Assembly: GCF_000374305.1 (NCBI RefSeq)
Contig: NZ_KB894096.1
Coordinates: 124,001-188,000, forward strand
Direction: 5' to 3'
Length of the DNA: 64,000 nucleotides
DNA from: Actinomadura flavalba DSM 45200
GTDB taxonomy: Bacteria; Actinomycetota; Actinomycetes; Streptosporangiales; Streptosporangiaceae
The notes under the pieces were generated by a model. It did not search any database, was not told the DNA's origin, and was given only the letters and a program-made list of their open reading frames with translations. Made by a program: the position numbers and the translations under genes. Below, piece after piece: positions 9,268 to 21,407 of this stretch. Numbering within the stretch: position 1 is the stretch's first letter; each line of letters starts with the position of its first letter.

Positions 9268-10500
9268 GTGACGACTGCGGGCGAGCGGTACCGGCGGGGC
9301 CGCGCGCTGCGCGCGCAGGTTCCCCGCGCCGCGCACGCCGTGTGGGCGCCGCCGTCCGGCCGCCGCCCGCCCGCCGCCCCGGCCGCGCTGCGCCCGGCGG
9401 CGACGCCGCTCGCGCTGCTGTGCGCGACGCCCGCCGCGATGGCCGCCGACCTGGCCCGCACCCCCGTCACCGGCCTGGACGTCCAGGCCGCCGGAGACGC
9501 GCACCTGCTCAACTTCGGCGCCCACACCGCCGACGCCGGGCCGCCGCTGTTCGGCCTCACCGGCTACGACCACACCCATCCCGGCCCGTGGGAGTGGGAC
9601 GTCAAGCGGCTGGCCGCGAGCCTCGCCGTCGCCGCGCTCCAGAACGGCCACGCCGAGGGCGCCGCCCGGTACACGGCGCGGTGCGCGGCCACCGCCTACC
9701 GGGAGTGGGTCCGGGGCTTCGCCGAGATGTCCGACATCGACGTGTTCACGTTCCGCCAGGCCGCGTGCGGCGTCCTGGACGGCGCCCCGCTGCGGCGGCG
9801 GCGCCCCACCCGGCCCGGCACGGCGCGCGACGGGCTCCCGCCGCTGTGGCGGCTCACCGAGGCGTGCGACGGCGCCCGCCGCATCACCGACGACCCGCCG
9901 CTGCTCGACCACGCCGGAGCCCGCCCGCCGGACGCGTTCGCCGCCGCGCTCACCGGCTACCTGCGCACCCTCGGCGAGGACGCCGCGGCCCTGCTCGGCG
10001 GCTACCGCGTCACCGACGCCGCCCGCGAGGCGTCCGGCGGCCACCTCGTCGCGCTGACCGGCCGCGACGAGCACGACCCGCTCGTGCTGGCCGTCCGCCC
10101 GGCGGGCCGCTCGGCCCTGGCCCCGCACGTGCGGCCCGCCGCGTTCCCCGACCCGGGGCACCGCGTCGTCGCCGGGCGGCGCCGCATCCAGCCCGTCCCC
10201 GATCCCTTCCTCGGCTGGGGCGCCGGTCCCGGCGGACGCCGCCACGTGTGGTGCTGGCTGCGGGACGTCCCCGCCACGCCCGACCCGACGCGGATGCGGC
10301 TGGAGAGCCTGGCCGCCTACGGCGCGGCGTGCGCGCAGGCGCTCGCCCGCGCCCACGCCCTCACCGGCGACCGGATCGCGCTGGCCGGATACCTCGGCTC
10401 GGCCGACCGGTTCGACCGCGCCGTCGCCGCGTTCGCGGTCGCCTACGCCGCACAGAACGCCGCCGACCACCGGGAGTTCCGCGCCGCGCGGTTGACGTGA
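9268..10500 (+). CDS. DUF2252-family protein, function unknown
   Basis: A 410-residue protein with DUF2252 features: AGDAHLLNFG (about residue 74), WEWDVKRLAASL (about 108), a basic RRRIQPVPDPFLGW block (about 306) and a C-terminal ALARAHALTGD motif. The GDAHLxNFG and DxKRL motifs recall aminoglycoside-phosphotransferase-like kinase folds, so a kinase-like activity has been suggested for such proteins; that is inference. Start GTG 9268 has GAGGAG 7 bases upstream. A very long open frame (from 6721) on this strand contains this gene but its first two thirds are antisense to two well-supported genes. Confidence 0.85.
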   Translation: MTTAGERYRRGRALRAQVPRAAHAVWAPPSGRRPPAAPAALRPAATPLALLCATPAAMAADLARTPVTGLDVQAAGDAHLLNFGAHTADAGPPLFGLTGYDHTHPGPWEWDVKRLAASLAVAALQNGHAEGAARYTARCAATAYREWVRGFAEMSDIDVFTFRQAACGVLDGAPLRRRRPTRPGTARDGLPPLWRLTEACDGARRITDDPPLLDHAGARPPDAFAAALTGYLRTLGEDAAALLGGYRVTDAAREASGGHLVALTGRDEHDPLVLAVRPAGRSALAPHVRPAAFPDPGHRVVAGRRRIQPVPDPFLGWGAGPGGRRHVWCWLRDVPATPDPTRMRLESLAAYGAACAQALARAHALTGDRIALAGYLGSADRFDRAVAAFAVAYAAQNAADHREFRAARLT

Positions 10501-10591
10501 AGCCCGGCGGGAAGGCCCCGCCCTATGATCGCCTGGGGGAGGCGGTGCGGGCGCCGCGCGCCCGTCTCAGGCACGGCGGAGAAGGGGACAC

Positions 10592-12256
10592 ATGACGGAC
10601 ATCGCCGCTTCGGCGGAATGGTCGGCGCTCACCGGGCACCACGCGGACCTGGCGGAGGTGACGCTGCGCGAGCTGTTCGCCACCGATCCCGGCCGCGCCG
10701 AACGCCTCACCGTCACCGCCGCCGACCTGTACCTCGACTACTCCAAGCACCTGGTCACCGACGAGACGCTGCGGCTGCTGGCCGGTCTCGCCGAACGCGC
10801 CGGGCTGCGCGAGCGCACCGAGGCGATGCTCACCGGTGAGCACATCAACGTCAGCGAGGACCGCGCCGTCCTGCACACCGCGCTGCGGCTGCCGCCCGGC
10901 GCGTCCCTCACCGTCGACGGCCAGGACGTCGCGGGCGACGTGCACGCCGTCCTGGACCGGATGGCCGCGTTCGCCGGGAAGGTCCGGTCGGGGGAGTGGA
11001 CCGGGTTCACCGGGAAGCGCGTCACCACCGTCGTCAACATCGGCATCGGCGGCTCGGACCTCGGCCCCGCGATGGCCTACGAGGCGCTGCGCGACTACGC
11101 CGACCTGCCGGACCGGCCCGGCGAACGCATCGACGCCCGGTTCGTCTCCAACGTCGACCCCGCCGACATCACCGGCGTCCTGGCCGGCCTCGACCCCGAG
11201 CGGACGCTGTTCGTCGTCGCGTCCAAGACGTTCGGCACGCTGGAGACGCTGACCAACGCCAAGGTCGCCCGCGCCTGGCTCGTCGGCCGCCTCGGCGACG
11301 AGGCCGCCGTCGCGGACCACTTCGTCGCGGTGTCCACCAACGCCGAGCGCGTCGCGGAGTTCGGCATCGACACCTCGGCCATGTTCGGCTTCTGGGACTG
11401 GGTCGGCGGCCGGTACTCCTTCGACGGCGCCATCGGCCTGTCGCTCATGCTCGCCGTCGGCGCCGAGCGGTTCCGCGAGATGCTCGCCGGATTCCACGCC
11501 ATGGACGAGCACTTCCGCACCGCGCCGTTCACCGCCAACATGCCGGTGATCATGGGAATGCTCGGCATCTGGTACACCGACTTCTTCGGCGCCCAGACCC
11601 GCGCCGTGCTGCCCTACAGCCAGCGCCTCGCCCGCTTCCCCGCCTACCTCCAGCAGCTCACGATGGAGTCCAACGGCAAGTCGGTGCGGGCCGACGGCGC
11701 ACCGGTCACCGTGCCCACCGGCGAGATCTACTGGGGCGAGCCGGGCACCAACGGCCAGCACGCGTTCTACCAGCTCCTGCACCAGGGGACGCGACTCGTC
11801 CCGGCCGACTTCATCGGGTTCGCCGAGCCGTTCGAGGACGCCGCCGCCGGGGACGGTCCCGGCATGCACGACCTGCTCACCGCGAACCTGCTCGCGCAGT
11901 CGTCCGCGCTGGCGTTCGGCAAGACCGCCGCCGAGATCGTCGCCGAGGGGACGCCCGCCGAGCTGGTGCCGCACAAGGTGATGCCGGGCAACCGGCCGAG
12001 CGGCACGCTGCTCGCGCCGAAGCTGACGCCGTCCACGCTCGGGCAGCTCGTCGCCCTGTACGAGCACGTCGTGTTCGTCCAGGGGACCGTCTGGGGGATC
12101 GACTCGTTCGACCAGTGGGGCGTCGAGCTGGGCAAGGTCATGGCGAACGACCTGGTGCCCGCGCTGACGGAGCAGGCGCCGCCGTCCGGCCTGCCGGACG
12201 CGTCCACGGCCGCGCTCGTGCGCCGCTACCGGGAGCTGCGCGGCCGGAGCGTCTGA
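10592..12256 (+). CDS. pgi: Glucose-6-phosphate isomerase
   Basis: Interconverts glucose 6-phosphate and fructose 6-phosphate in the cytosol. The 554-residue length fits the long bacterial/eukaryotic type. Signatures seen: [14 protein letters not shown] (about residue 147), [17 protein letters not shown] (about 207), the [15 protein letters not shown] block (about 270), MESNGKSV (about 355) and [19 protein letters not shown] (about 372), with the catalytic Glu and His in the last two. ATG 10592 follows GAAGGGGA at proper spacing. It appears to be a single-gene unit ended by the hairpin at 12283-12313. Confidence 0.97.
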   Translation: MTDIAASAEWSALTGHHADLAEVTLRELFATDPGRAERLTVTAADLYLDYSKHLVTDETLRLLAGLAERAGLRERTEAMLTGEHINVSEDRAVLHTALRLPPGASLTVDGQDVAGDVHAVLDRMAAFAGKVRSGEWTGFTGKRVTTVVNIGIGGSDLGPAMAYEALRDYADLPDRPGERIDARFVSNVDPADITGVLAGLDPERTLFVVASKTFGTLETLTNAKVARAWLVGRLGDEAAVADHFVAVSTNAERVAEFGIDTSAMFGFWDWVGGRYSFDGAIGLSLMLAVGAERFREMLAGFHAMDEHFRTAPFTANMPVIMGMLGIWYTDFFGAQTRAVLPYSQRLARFPAYLQQLTMESNGKSVRADGAPVTVPTGEIYWGEPGTNGQHAFYQLLHQGTRLVPADFIGFAEPFEDAAAGDGPGMHDLLTANLLAQSSALAFGKTAAEIVAEGTPAELVPHKVMPGNRPSGTLLAPKLTPSTLGQLVALYEHVVFVQGTVWGIDSFDQWGVELGKVMANDLVPALTEQAPPSGLPDASTAALVRRYRELRGRSV

Positions 12257-12282
12257 GCGCCCCTCCCGTTCCGGACAGCCGA

Positions 12283-12313
12283 CCGGGCCCACACCGCGGG
12301 GTAGTGGGCCCGG
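12283..12313. terminator. Hairpin terminator between pgi and the EF-hand gene
   Basis: CCGGGCCCAC and GTGGGCCCGG form a perfect 10-bp stem around an 11-base loop, between two convergent genes. No T tract follows on either side. Confidence 0.65.
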
Positions 12314-12340
12314 GGTTCCGGCGGTGCGCCGATCAGGCCG

Positions 12341-12595
12341 TCAGCCGGCCGCGGCCAGGCCGCCGCTCGTCCAGCCCTGCGTCCGCAGGACCTGCGTGAA
12401 TTCGGAGAAGGAGATGAATCCGTCGCGGTTGAGGTCGGCCTGCTCGAACCGATGCTGTACCTGCGCCTTGTTCCAGGACAATCCGAGATGGTCCAGAACG
12501 AGCGAGAACTCCATCAGGTCGAGTTTCTCGTCACCGCCGAGGTCCGCCCGCGAGAACACGGCAAGAAGGTCGTCCTCGGTCGGCTTGATGGTCAT
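12341..12595 (-). CDS. Small EF-hand calcium-binding protein
   Basis: An 84-residue acidic protein with two EF-hand helices. The second loop, DLNRDGFISFSE (about residues 53-64), is canonical with acids at positions 1, 3, 5, 9 and 12 (N, D or S allowed) and Gly at 6. The first loop, DLGGDEKLDLME (about residues 18-29), is degenerate: Gly at position 3 and Glu at position 6. It is therefore a calmodulin-like or calerythrin-like calcium buffer or sensor, with one likely functional site. Start ATG 12595 has GAGGGA upstream; an in-frame start 15 bases earlier lacks one. Lower GC flanks (12.6-12.8 kb) hold no other gene. Confidence 0.85.
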   Translation of the reverse strand: MTIKPTEDDLLAVFSRADLGGDEKLDLMEFSLVLDHLGLSWNKAQVQHRFEQADLNRDGFISFSEFTQVLRTQGWTSGGLAAAG

Positions 12596-12793
12596 ATCAC
12601 TCCCTCGCATGGGTCCGATGTGCCCGCATCATGCCATAGCGGCCGGTGATTTCAGGAGGGGAAACGCCGCGCCGCACGGGAAAGTTCCCGGTCACCGGGT
12701 TCCGGACCGCGTGCAATACATGACGCCGGTGAAACAACCGTGTTCCGGGACGGAAAACGCCGAATTGCGTGCGCGGGAAATGCGCGCGGTCCT

Positions 12794-13732
12794 TCAGCGC
12801 CGGTCGCGGTACTCCTGCGGGCTGACCCCGTGCGCGCGCTTGAACGCGGTGCTGAGCGCGAACGGCGTCCCGTAGCCGACGCGCCGCGCCACCGCCTCCA
12901 GCGTCGCGTCGGTCTCGCGCAGCAGGTCGGCGGCCTGCGCGAGCCGGAACCCGGTGAGATACGCCATCGGCGGCTCCCCGACCAGGCGCCCGAACCGCTG
13001 GGCGAACGCCGCGCGGGACACCGCCGCCTCGGCGGCCAGCGCCGCGACCGTCCACGGCCGCGCCGGATCGGCGTGCACCGCCCGCAGCGCGGGCCCGACC
13101 ACCGGGTCGCCGTGCGCCCGGTACCAGCCGGGCGCCGCCGCGTCCGGCCGCGCGAACCAGGCGCGCAGCACGGCGATGAGCAGCAGGTCGAGCAGCCGGT
13201 CCAGGACGACGTCCTGGCCGGGCTCGTCGCGGCCGATCTCGCTCTCCAGCAGCCCGGCCAGTGCCGCCGCCGCGCCCGCGTCCGCGCCCGGCACGGTCAG
13301 CACCGGCGGCAGCGCGGCCAGCAGCCGCCCGGTGACCGCGCCGCGCAGCCCGTAGGTGCCGACCAGCATCACGTCGGGGGCGTCCAGCGCGTCGCCCCAG
13401 GCCCGGACGCCGAGCGTCATCTGCTCGGTGCGGCTCGTCCCGTCGGGCGCGGAGCAGCGCTGCCCCGGATGGATGATCACCCGGACGGGCGTGGCCGGGT
13501 CGGACGTCATCGTGTACGGCTCGGGCCCGCGCACGATCGCGACGTCGCCCTGCGCGACCCGCACGGCCGGGCCGTCGCCGGACACCAGCCACGACGTGCC
13601 GCGCACCATCGCGACGAGCGTCAGCGGCGCCCGGTCCTGGACCCGCACCGACCACGGCGGCTCCATCGTGACCCGCAGCAGGAAGGCACCCCGCGCCCGG
13701 GGGCCGTCGAGGAGATCGGCGAGAGCGTCCAC
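12794..13732 (-). CDS. AraC-family transcriptional regulator with cupin-like sensing domain
   Basis: A 312-residue regulator. The N-terminal part (residues 1-180) resembles the AraC_binding-like cupin domain of the Rv1931c/CmrA type (VRVTMEPPWSVRVQDRAPL..., QGDVAIVRGPEPYTM). The C-terminal 100 residues hold two helix-turn-helix units: PWTVAALAAEAAVSRAAF and LEAVARRVGYGTPFALSTAF, ending in GVSPQEYR. The GTG start at 13732 sits 7 bases after TAGAGT, consistent with a leaderless transcript. The gene diverges from the NmrA-like gene 81 bases away, the usual layout for an AraC regulator controlling the neighbour; that target is inference. Confidence 0.9.
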   Translation of the reverse strand: MDALADLLDGPRARGAFLLRVTMEPPWSVRVQDRAPLTLVAMVRGTSWLVSGDGPAVRVAQGDVAIVRGPEPYTMTSDPATPVRVIIHPGQRCSAPDGTSRTEQMTLGVRAWGDALDAPDVMLVGTYGLRGAVTGRLLAALPPVLTVPGADAGAAAALAGLLESEIGRDEPGQDVVLDRLLDLLLIAVLRAWFARPDAAAPGWYRAHGDPVVGPALRAVHADPARPWTVAALAAEAAVSRAAFAQRFGRLVGEPPMAYLTGFRLAQAADLLRETDATLEAVARRVGYGTPFALSTAFKRAHGVSPQEYRDRR

Positions 13733-13813
13733 GCGGCGCACTCTAGACGCTCGCGTATGCGGACGCGCGTCCGAGCCATGTCCGCGCGCGGCCGGGTCCG
13801 GTGGACTGAGGAC

Positions 13814-14644
13814 ATGACGAACGACGACACCCTGCACCTGGTCACGGGCGGTACCGGCAAGACGGGCCGCCGCGTCGCCAACCGGCTCATGGAACGCGGC
13901 CTGCCGGTCCGCATCGGCTCCCGGTCGGCCGCCCTCCCCTTCGACTGGACCCGCGAGGACACCTACGGCCCGGCACTGGCGGGCGCCGGCGCGGTGTACC
14001 TCTCCTACCAGCCCGACCTGGCCGCCCCCGGCGCCCCGCAGACCATCGCGGCGTTCACCGAGGCGGCCGTCAAGGCGGGCGTGCGGCGGATCGTGCTCCT
14101 GTCGGGGCGCGGCGAGCCGGAGGCCGCCGAGTGCGAGGACGTCGTGCGCGCCTCGGGGCTGGAGTGGACGGTCCTGCGCTGCTCGTGGTTCGCGCAGAAC
14201 TTCAGCGAGGACCACCTGCTCGACCCCGTCCGCGCCGGGGAGGTCGCGCTGCCCGCCGGGGACGTGCCCGAGCCGTTCGTGGACGCCGCCGACATCGCTG
14301 ACGCGGCGGTCGCGGCGCTGACGCAGGACGGCCACCACGGCGAGGTCTACGAGCTGACCGGCCCGCGCGCCCTCACGTTCGCGCGGGCGGTGGCCGAGAT
14401 CGGCGCGGCGGCGGGCCGCGACGTCGCCTACGTGCCGGTGCCGCTGGACGCCTACCTGGGCGTCCTGGCCGAGCACGGCGTGCCGGACGAGGTCGGCGGG
14501 CTGCTGGCCTACCTGTTCGGGACCGTCCTGGACGGCCGCAACGCCGCGCCCGCCGACGGCGTCCGCCGCGCCCTCGGCCGCGAACCCGCCGACTTCACCG
14601 ACTATGCCCGCGCCACCGCCGCCACCGGCGTCTGGAACCCCTGA
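13814..14644 (+). CDS. NmrA-like NAD(P)-binding protein
   Basis: A 276-residue Rossmann protein of the atypical short-chain dehydrogenase NmrA/HSCARG group. The dinucleotide motif is LVTGGTGKTGRRVA (residues 9-22); EWTVLRCSWFAQNF (about residue 118) is typical of the family, where a catalytic Tyr-Lys pair is usually lacking. Such proteins act as quinone reductases or redox sensors. It starts at ATG 13814, just after GAGGAC. It is 30 bases upstream of the DUF1772 gene on the same strand, so the two are probably co-transcribed and may be regulated by the divergent AraC protein. Confidence 0.85.
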   Translation: MTNDDTLHLVTGGTGKTGRRVANRLMERGLPVRIGSRSAALPFDWTREDTYGPALAGAGAVYLSYQPDLAAPGAPQTIAAFTEAAVKAGVRRIVLLSGRGEPEAAECEDVVRASGLEWTVLRCSWFAQNFSEDHLLDPVRAGEVALPAGDVPEPFVDAADIADAAVAALTQDGHHGEVYELTGPRALTFARAVAEIGAAAGRDVAYVPVPLDAYLGVLAEHGVPDEVGGLLAYLFGTVLDGRNAAPADGVRRALGREPADFTDYARATAATGVWNP

Positions 14645-14674
14645 AACCGACACCCGACCGCAGAGGAACTTCTC

Positions 14675-17008
<2,334 letters not shown>

Positions 17009-17275
17009 ATCTGCCGTGCACGACGGTAACCCGGCGCACCGGGCTTGCCGCAACCCGGGACACGGAGGTATGACGCGCGGGGCAGGGGCGGGTGACGTTC
17101 TGTCGGAGCCGTCCGCGAAGATGACACCGGCGGCGCCGGGAGCGGGCCGGACGGTCCGGACGTTGGGGGAGAAGTACCCCATCGAGTGTCACAGGTGCCG
17201 TCACGGGGCTTTCGGATCCGCACCGGTAGGGTCAGGATCATAGGGGACGGGTAGCGAAGGGGAGCGAGCCGGAAG

Positions 17276-18010
17276 GTGAGTGCCAAGGTCGACGGGGACC
17301 GCGACGCGCGAGGCGGATCGGACGACGAGCCGCCGTCGCGGGTGCTGACCGTCCCCAACCTGCTGAGCTTCGCGCGGCTGCTCGGCGTGCCGCTGTTCCT
17401 CTGGCTGATCCTCACCGAGCAGGACGCCGCCGCGCTCGTCGTGCTCGTCGTGGCCGGCCTGTCGGACTGGCTGGACGGCAAGCTCGCCCGCGCCCTGAAC
17501 CAGACGAGCCGCCTCGGCATCGTGCTCGACCCCGCCGCCGACCGGCTTTACATCCTCGCCACGCTCATCGGCCTGACGGTCCGCGACATCGTGCCGCCGT
17601 GGCTGATCGTGCTGCTGGTGGCGCGCGAGGTCTCCATCTTCCCCATCTGGCCGATCATGCGGCGGCTCGGCTACGCGGGCACGCTGCCCGTGCACTTCGT
17701 CGGCAAGGCCGCCACGATGTGCCTGCTCTACGCGTTCCCGCTGCTGCTCCTCGGCGACTACGACGGCCCGGTCGCCACCGGCGCCAAGGTCGTCGGCTGG
17801 TCCTTCGCCATCTGGGGCACGGCCCTGTACTGGTGGGGCGCGCTGCTGTACTGGGAGCAGACCCGCCGCCTGCTCGTCGCCGCCCGCCGGGCCCGCACCG
17901 CGCCGCCCGCCGTCGGCGAGCCCGGCGCGCCCCCCGAACCCGATCCCGATCCCGATCCGCGCCGGGACATCCCGCCCGGCGACCAGAAGGGAGCGCAGAC
18001 ACCCCGATGA
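17276..18010 (+). CDS. CDP-alcohol phosphatidyltransferase (PgsA/PgsA2-like)
   Basis: A 244-residue integral membrane enzyme with the CDP-alcohol signature D-x2-DG-x2-AR-x8-G-x3-D-x3-D at about residues 62-84 (DWLDGKLAR ... GIVLDPAADR). It should join CDP-diacylglycerol with glycerol 3-phosphate or a related alcohol. The N-terminus (about 22 residues) and the Pro/Asp-rich C-terminal tail (EPDPDPDPRRD) are cytosolic and variable. Gene order matches mycobacterial pgsA2 (Rv1822), whose exact product is not settled. GTG start 17276 follows GGAAG. Its stop overlaps the next start by 4 bases (ATGA). Confidence 0.9.
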   Translation: MSAKVDGDRDARGGSDDEPPSRVLTVPNLLSFARLLGVPLFLWLILTEQDAAALVVLVVAGLSDWLDGKLARALNQTSRLGIVLDPAADRLYILATLIGLTVRDIVPPWLIVLLVAREVSIFPIWPIMRRLGYAGTLPVHFVGKAATMCLLYAFPLLLLGDYDGPVATGAKVVGWSFAIWGTALYWWGALLYWEQTRRLLVAARRARTAPPAVGEPGAPPEPDPDPDPRRDIPPGDQKGAQTPR

Positions 18011-20505
18011 AGGCCGTCGTGATGGCGGGCGGTGAGGGGACGCGGTTGCGTCCGATGACCGCCAACCAGCCGAAACCCCTGCTCCCCGTCGTCAACCGGC
18101 CGATCATGGAACACGTGCTGCGCCTGCTCAAACGGCACGGCTTCGACGAGACCGTCGTCACCGTCCAGTTCCTCGCCGCGCTCATCCGCAACTACTTCGG
18201 CGACGGCGAGGAACTCGGCATGACGCTGAGCTACGCCACCGAGGAGGTGCCGCTCGGCACCGCGGGCAGCGTCAAGAACGCGCAGGAGGCGCTGCGCGAC
18301 GACCGCTTCCTGGTCATCTCCGGCGACGCGCTCACCGACATCGACCTCACCGACATGGTGCGGTTCCACCGCGAGAACGGCGCCCTGGTCACCATCGGGC
18401 TCAAGCGCGTCCCCAACCCGCTCGAATTCGGCATCATCATCGTCGACGAGCAGGGGCGCATCCAGCGCTTCCTGGAGAAGCCCACCTGGGGCCAGGTGTT
18501 CTCCGACACCGTCAACACCGGCATCTACGTGATGGAGCCCGAGGTCCTCGACCACGTGGCCGACGGCGAGTCCGTCGACTGGTCCGGCGACGTGTTCCCC
18601 AAGCTGCTCGCCGCCGGTGCGCCGCTGTACGGGTACGTGGCCGACTGCTACTGGGAGGACGTCGGCACCCACGAGAGCTACCTCAAGGCCCAGGCCGACA
18701 TGCTGTCGGGCCTGGTCGACGTCCAGATCGACGGGTTCGAGGTGTCGCCCGGCGTCTGGGTGGCCGAGGGCGCCGAGGTCGACGCCGAGGCCGTCCTGAA
18801 GGGCCCGCTGTACGTCGGTGACTACGCCAAGGTCGAGGCGGGCGTCGAGCTGCGCGAGTTCACCGTGCTCGGCAGCAACGTCGTCGTCAAGGAGGGCGCG
18901 TTCCTGCACCGCGCCGTCGTCCACGACAACGTGTTCGTCGGGCCGTCCACGAACCTGCGCGGCGCCGTCATCGGCAAGAACACCGACCTGATGTCCGGCG
19001 CCCGCGTCGAGGAGGGCGCGGTCATCGGCGACGAGTGCGTCATCGAGGCCGAGGCATACGTGTCCAACGACGTCAAGGTCTACCCGTTCAAGACGATCGA
19101 GGCCGGCGCCGTCGTCAACACCAGCGTCATCTGGGAGTCGCGCGGGCAGCGCAACCTGTTCGGCCCGCGCGGCGTCTCCGGCCTGGTCAACGTCGAGATC
19201 ACCCCCGAACTCGCGGTGCGGCTGGCCAGCGCCTACGCCACCACGCTGCGCAAGGGCACCACGGTCGTCACCGGCCGCGACGCCTCCCGCGCCGCCCGCA
19301 CCCTCAAACGCGCCGTCATCGCCGCGCTCACCGCCAGCGCGATCAACGTCCGCGACCTGGAGGCGTGCCCGCTGCCCACCGCCCGGTTCCAGACCGGCCG
19401 CGAGGAGGGCGCGGGCGGCGTCTACATCCGCACCACCCTGGGCGACCCGCAGGGCGTCGACATCCTCTTCCTGGACGACCGGGGCGCCGACCTGTCCCAG
19501 GGCGCCCAGCGCAAGCTGGAGCGCGTCTACGGCCGCCAGGAGTACCGCCGCGCGTTCCCCGGCGAGATCGCGGAGCTGAGCTACCCCGCCCGCACGATGG
19601 AGACCTACGCCCGCGAGGTGCTGCGGCAGATCGACATGACGGGCGTCCGCGAGGCCGGGCTGAAGATCGTGCTCGACTGCGCGGGCGGCGCCGCCTCGCT
19701 CGTCCTGCCGACGCTGCTCGGCAAGGTCGGCGTGGACGTCCTCACCCGCAACAACGCCCTCGACGAGGCCAACCCCACCGAGACCCTGGCCGAGCGGATG
19801 CGCGACCTGCAACGGCTCGGGGAGCTGGTGTCGTCGTCGCGCGCCGCGTTCGGCGTCCGGTTCGACCCGGTGGGGGAGCGGATCTCGCTCGTCGACGAGA
19901 ACGGCGCGCTGATCAGCGACGACCGGGCGCTGCTCGTCCTGCTCGACCTGGTCGCCGCCGAGCGGCGCGGCGGCAGCGTCGCCCTCCCGGTCACCACCAC
20001 CCGCGTCGCCGAGCAGGTCTGCCGCTTCCACGGCGTCCAGGTCGAGTGGACCTCCACCTCCCAGGACGTGCTGACCCGCGCCGCCGCCCGGCCCGATGTG
20101 ATCTTCGCCGGGGACGGGCGCGGCGGGTTCCTCATCCCCGAGTTCAGCACCGCCGTGGACGGCATCGCCGCGTTCGTCCGGCTCGTCGGCCTCGTCGCCC
20201 GCACCCGGCTCACCCTCTCCCAGATCGACCGCCGCATCCCCGAGGCGCACCTGCTGCGCCGCTCGGTCCCGACCCCGTGGGCCGCCAAGGGCGGGGTGAT
20301 GCGGCACGTCGTGGAGGCCGCCGCCGGACGCGAGATCGACACCACCGACGGCGTCCGCGTCGTCGCCGAGGACGGCCGCTGGGTGCTCGTCCTGCCCGAC
20401 CCGTCCGAGCCCGTCACGCACCTGTGGGCCGAGGGCCCCGACGCCGACGCCGCCCAGGAGCTGATCACCGAGTGGGCCGCCGTGGTCGAACGCGCGGTGA
20501 GCTGA
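18007..20505 (+). CDS. Sugar nucleotidyltransferase fused to a degenerate phosphohexomutase
   Basis: An 832-residue three-part protein. Residues 1-230 form a nucleotidyltransferase with an intact MAGGEGTRLRPMT loop and KP motif (QPKPLLPVVN), as in mannose-1-phosphate guanylyltransferases. Residues 250-380 are left-handed beta-helix hexapeptide repeats. Residues 385-832 have a phosphohexomutase fold, but every active-site loop is altered: TASHNP is replaced by RTTLGDP, the metal loop DGDxDR by DPVGER, the sugar loop GExSGH by GDGRGG, and the phosphate loop RPSGTEP by LPDPSEP. The enzyme is therefore likely to make NDP-mannose or NDP-glucose, with the mutase part structural or regulatory. It is translationally coupled to the upstream gene (ATGA). 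Confidence 0.88.
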   Translation: MKAVVMAGGEGTRLRPMTANQPKPLLPVVNRPIMEHVLRLLKRHGFDETVVTVQFLAALIRNYFGDGEELGMTLSYATEEVPLGTAGSVKNAQEALRDDRFLVISGDALTDIDLTDMVRFHRENGALVTIGLKRVPNPLEFGIIIVDEQGRIQRFLEKPTWGQVFSDTVNTGIYVMEPEVLDHVADGESVDWSGDVFPKLLAAGAPLYGYVADCYWEDVGTHESYLKAQADMLSGLVDVQIDGFEVSPGVWVAEGAEVDAEAVLKGPLYVGDYAKVEAGVELREFTVLGSNVVVKEGAFLHRAVVHDNVFVGPSTNLRGAVIGKNTDLMSGARVEEGAVIGDECVIEAEAYVSNDVKVYPFKTIEAGAVVNTSVIWESRGQRNLFGPRGVSGLVNVEITPELAVRLASAYATTLRKGTTVVTGRDASRAARTLKRAVIAALTASAINVRDLEACPLPTARFQTGREEGAGGVYIRTTLGDPQGVDILFLDDRGADLSQGAQRKLERVYGRQEYRRAFPGEIAELSYPARTMETYAREVLRQIDMTGVREAGLKIVLDCAGGAASLVLPTLLGKVGVDVLTRNNALDEANPTETLAERMRDLQRLGELVSSSRAAFGVRFDPVGERISLVDENGALISDDRALLVLLDLVAAERRGGSVALPVTTTRVAEQVCRFHGVQVEWTSTSQDVLTRAAARPDVIFAGDGRGGFLIPEFSTAVDGIAAFVRLVGLVARTRLTLSQIDRRIPEAHLLRRSVPTPWAAKGGVMRHVVEAAAGREIDTTDGVRVVAEDGRWVLVLPDPSEPVTHLWAEGPDADAAQELITEWAAVVERAVS

Positions 20506-20540
20506 GCCGCGCGTTTGGCGCGGGTTGGCATGATGAGCCG

Positions 20541-21407
20541 GTGAAACGGGAGGAACGGCACGAGACGCGAGGGGCGGCGCGGCCCGACGCGTCCATGTCG
20601 CTGCTCGCCGAGCTGTTCTCCGCCCGCGCCGCCGACCCCGGCTACGCCGACGCCGCCGCCCGCCGCGCCGCGCGCGGCGAACCGCCCGGCACCCGGGGGC
20701 GCGGCGCGGGCGTGCTGCTCGTCGTCGCGCTCGTCGGCGTGCTGCTGGCCGTAGCGGGCGCCGAGGCGCGCCGCCGCGAACCCGTCGCCGCGCAGGAACG
20801 TGCCCGTCTGGTCAAGGAGATCCGCGCCCGCACGGCCGAGTCCGACGCGCTGCGCCGCCGCGCCGACGCCGCCCGCGCCGAGGCCGAGCGGCTGCGCGCC
20901 GCCGCGCTCGCCGGAACCGACGCCGGGCACCGCGCCCGCCGCGCGCTGTCGGCCGCCCAGGCCGCCGCGGCGGCGGCCCCGGCGCGCGGCGCCGCGCTGG
21001 TCGTCACCGTGGACGACGCCCCGCACGGGGCCGGGGACGGCGGCGGCCGGGTCTACGATCAGGACCTCCAGGTGCTCGTCAACGACCTGTGGGGGGCCGG
21101 CGCGACCGCGATCGGCGTCAACGGGCTGCGGCTCACCGCCACCTCGGCGATCCGGGGCGCCGGTGAGGCCGTCCTGGTCGACTACCGGCCGCTGACGCGG
21201 CCGTACACGGTGACCGCGCTCGGTGACCCCGAGCGGCTGTCGGCCGCGCTGGCGGGCTCGGCGGCCGACCGGCGGCTCGCCGCGCTGCGCGACCGCTACC
21301 GGCTCCGGTACGAGCGCCGCGTCCGGTCCGACGCGCGGCTGCCCGCCGGGACCGTTCCTGAACCGCGCCACGCCCGGCCGGTGGAAGAGGGGGAGAGAGG
21401 CCGATGA
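20541..21407 (+). CDS. DUF881-family membrane-anchored protein (first copy)
   Basis: A 288-residue protein with a cytosolic N-terminus, one membrane segment at about residues 57-76 (VLLVVALVGVLLAVAGA), a coiled coil (about 85-150) rich in Arg, Ala and Glu, and an extracytoplasmic DUF881 domain. Typical pieces are YDQDLQVLVNDLWGAGA and AIGVNGLRLTATSAIRG. The position matches Rv1823. GTG 20541 was chosen; ATG 20595 (MSLLAELF) is an alternative because neither has a strong ribosome binding site. It overlaps the following small gene by 4 bases. The function of this family is unknown; linkage with the next two genes is strongly conserved in actinobacteria. Confidence 0.88.
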   Translation: MKREERHETRGAARPDASMSLLAELFSARAADPGYADAAARRAARGEPPGTRGRGAGVLLVVALVGVLLAVAGAEARRREPVAAQERARLVKEIRARTAESDALRRRADAARAEAERLRAAALAGTDAGHRARRALSAAQAAAAAAPARGAALVVTVDDAPHGAGDGGGRVYDQDLQVLVNDLWGAGATAIGVNGLRLTATSAIRGAGEAVLVDYRPLTRPYTVTALGDPERLSAALAGSAADRRLAALRDRYRLRYERRVRSDARLPAGTVPEPRHARPVEEGERGR

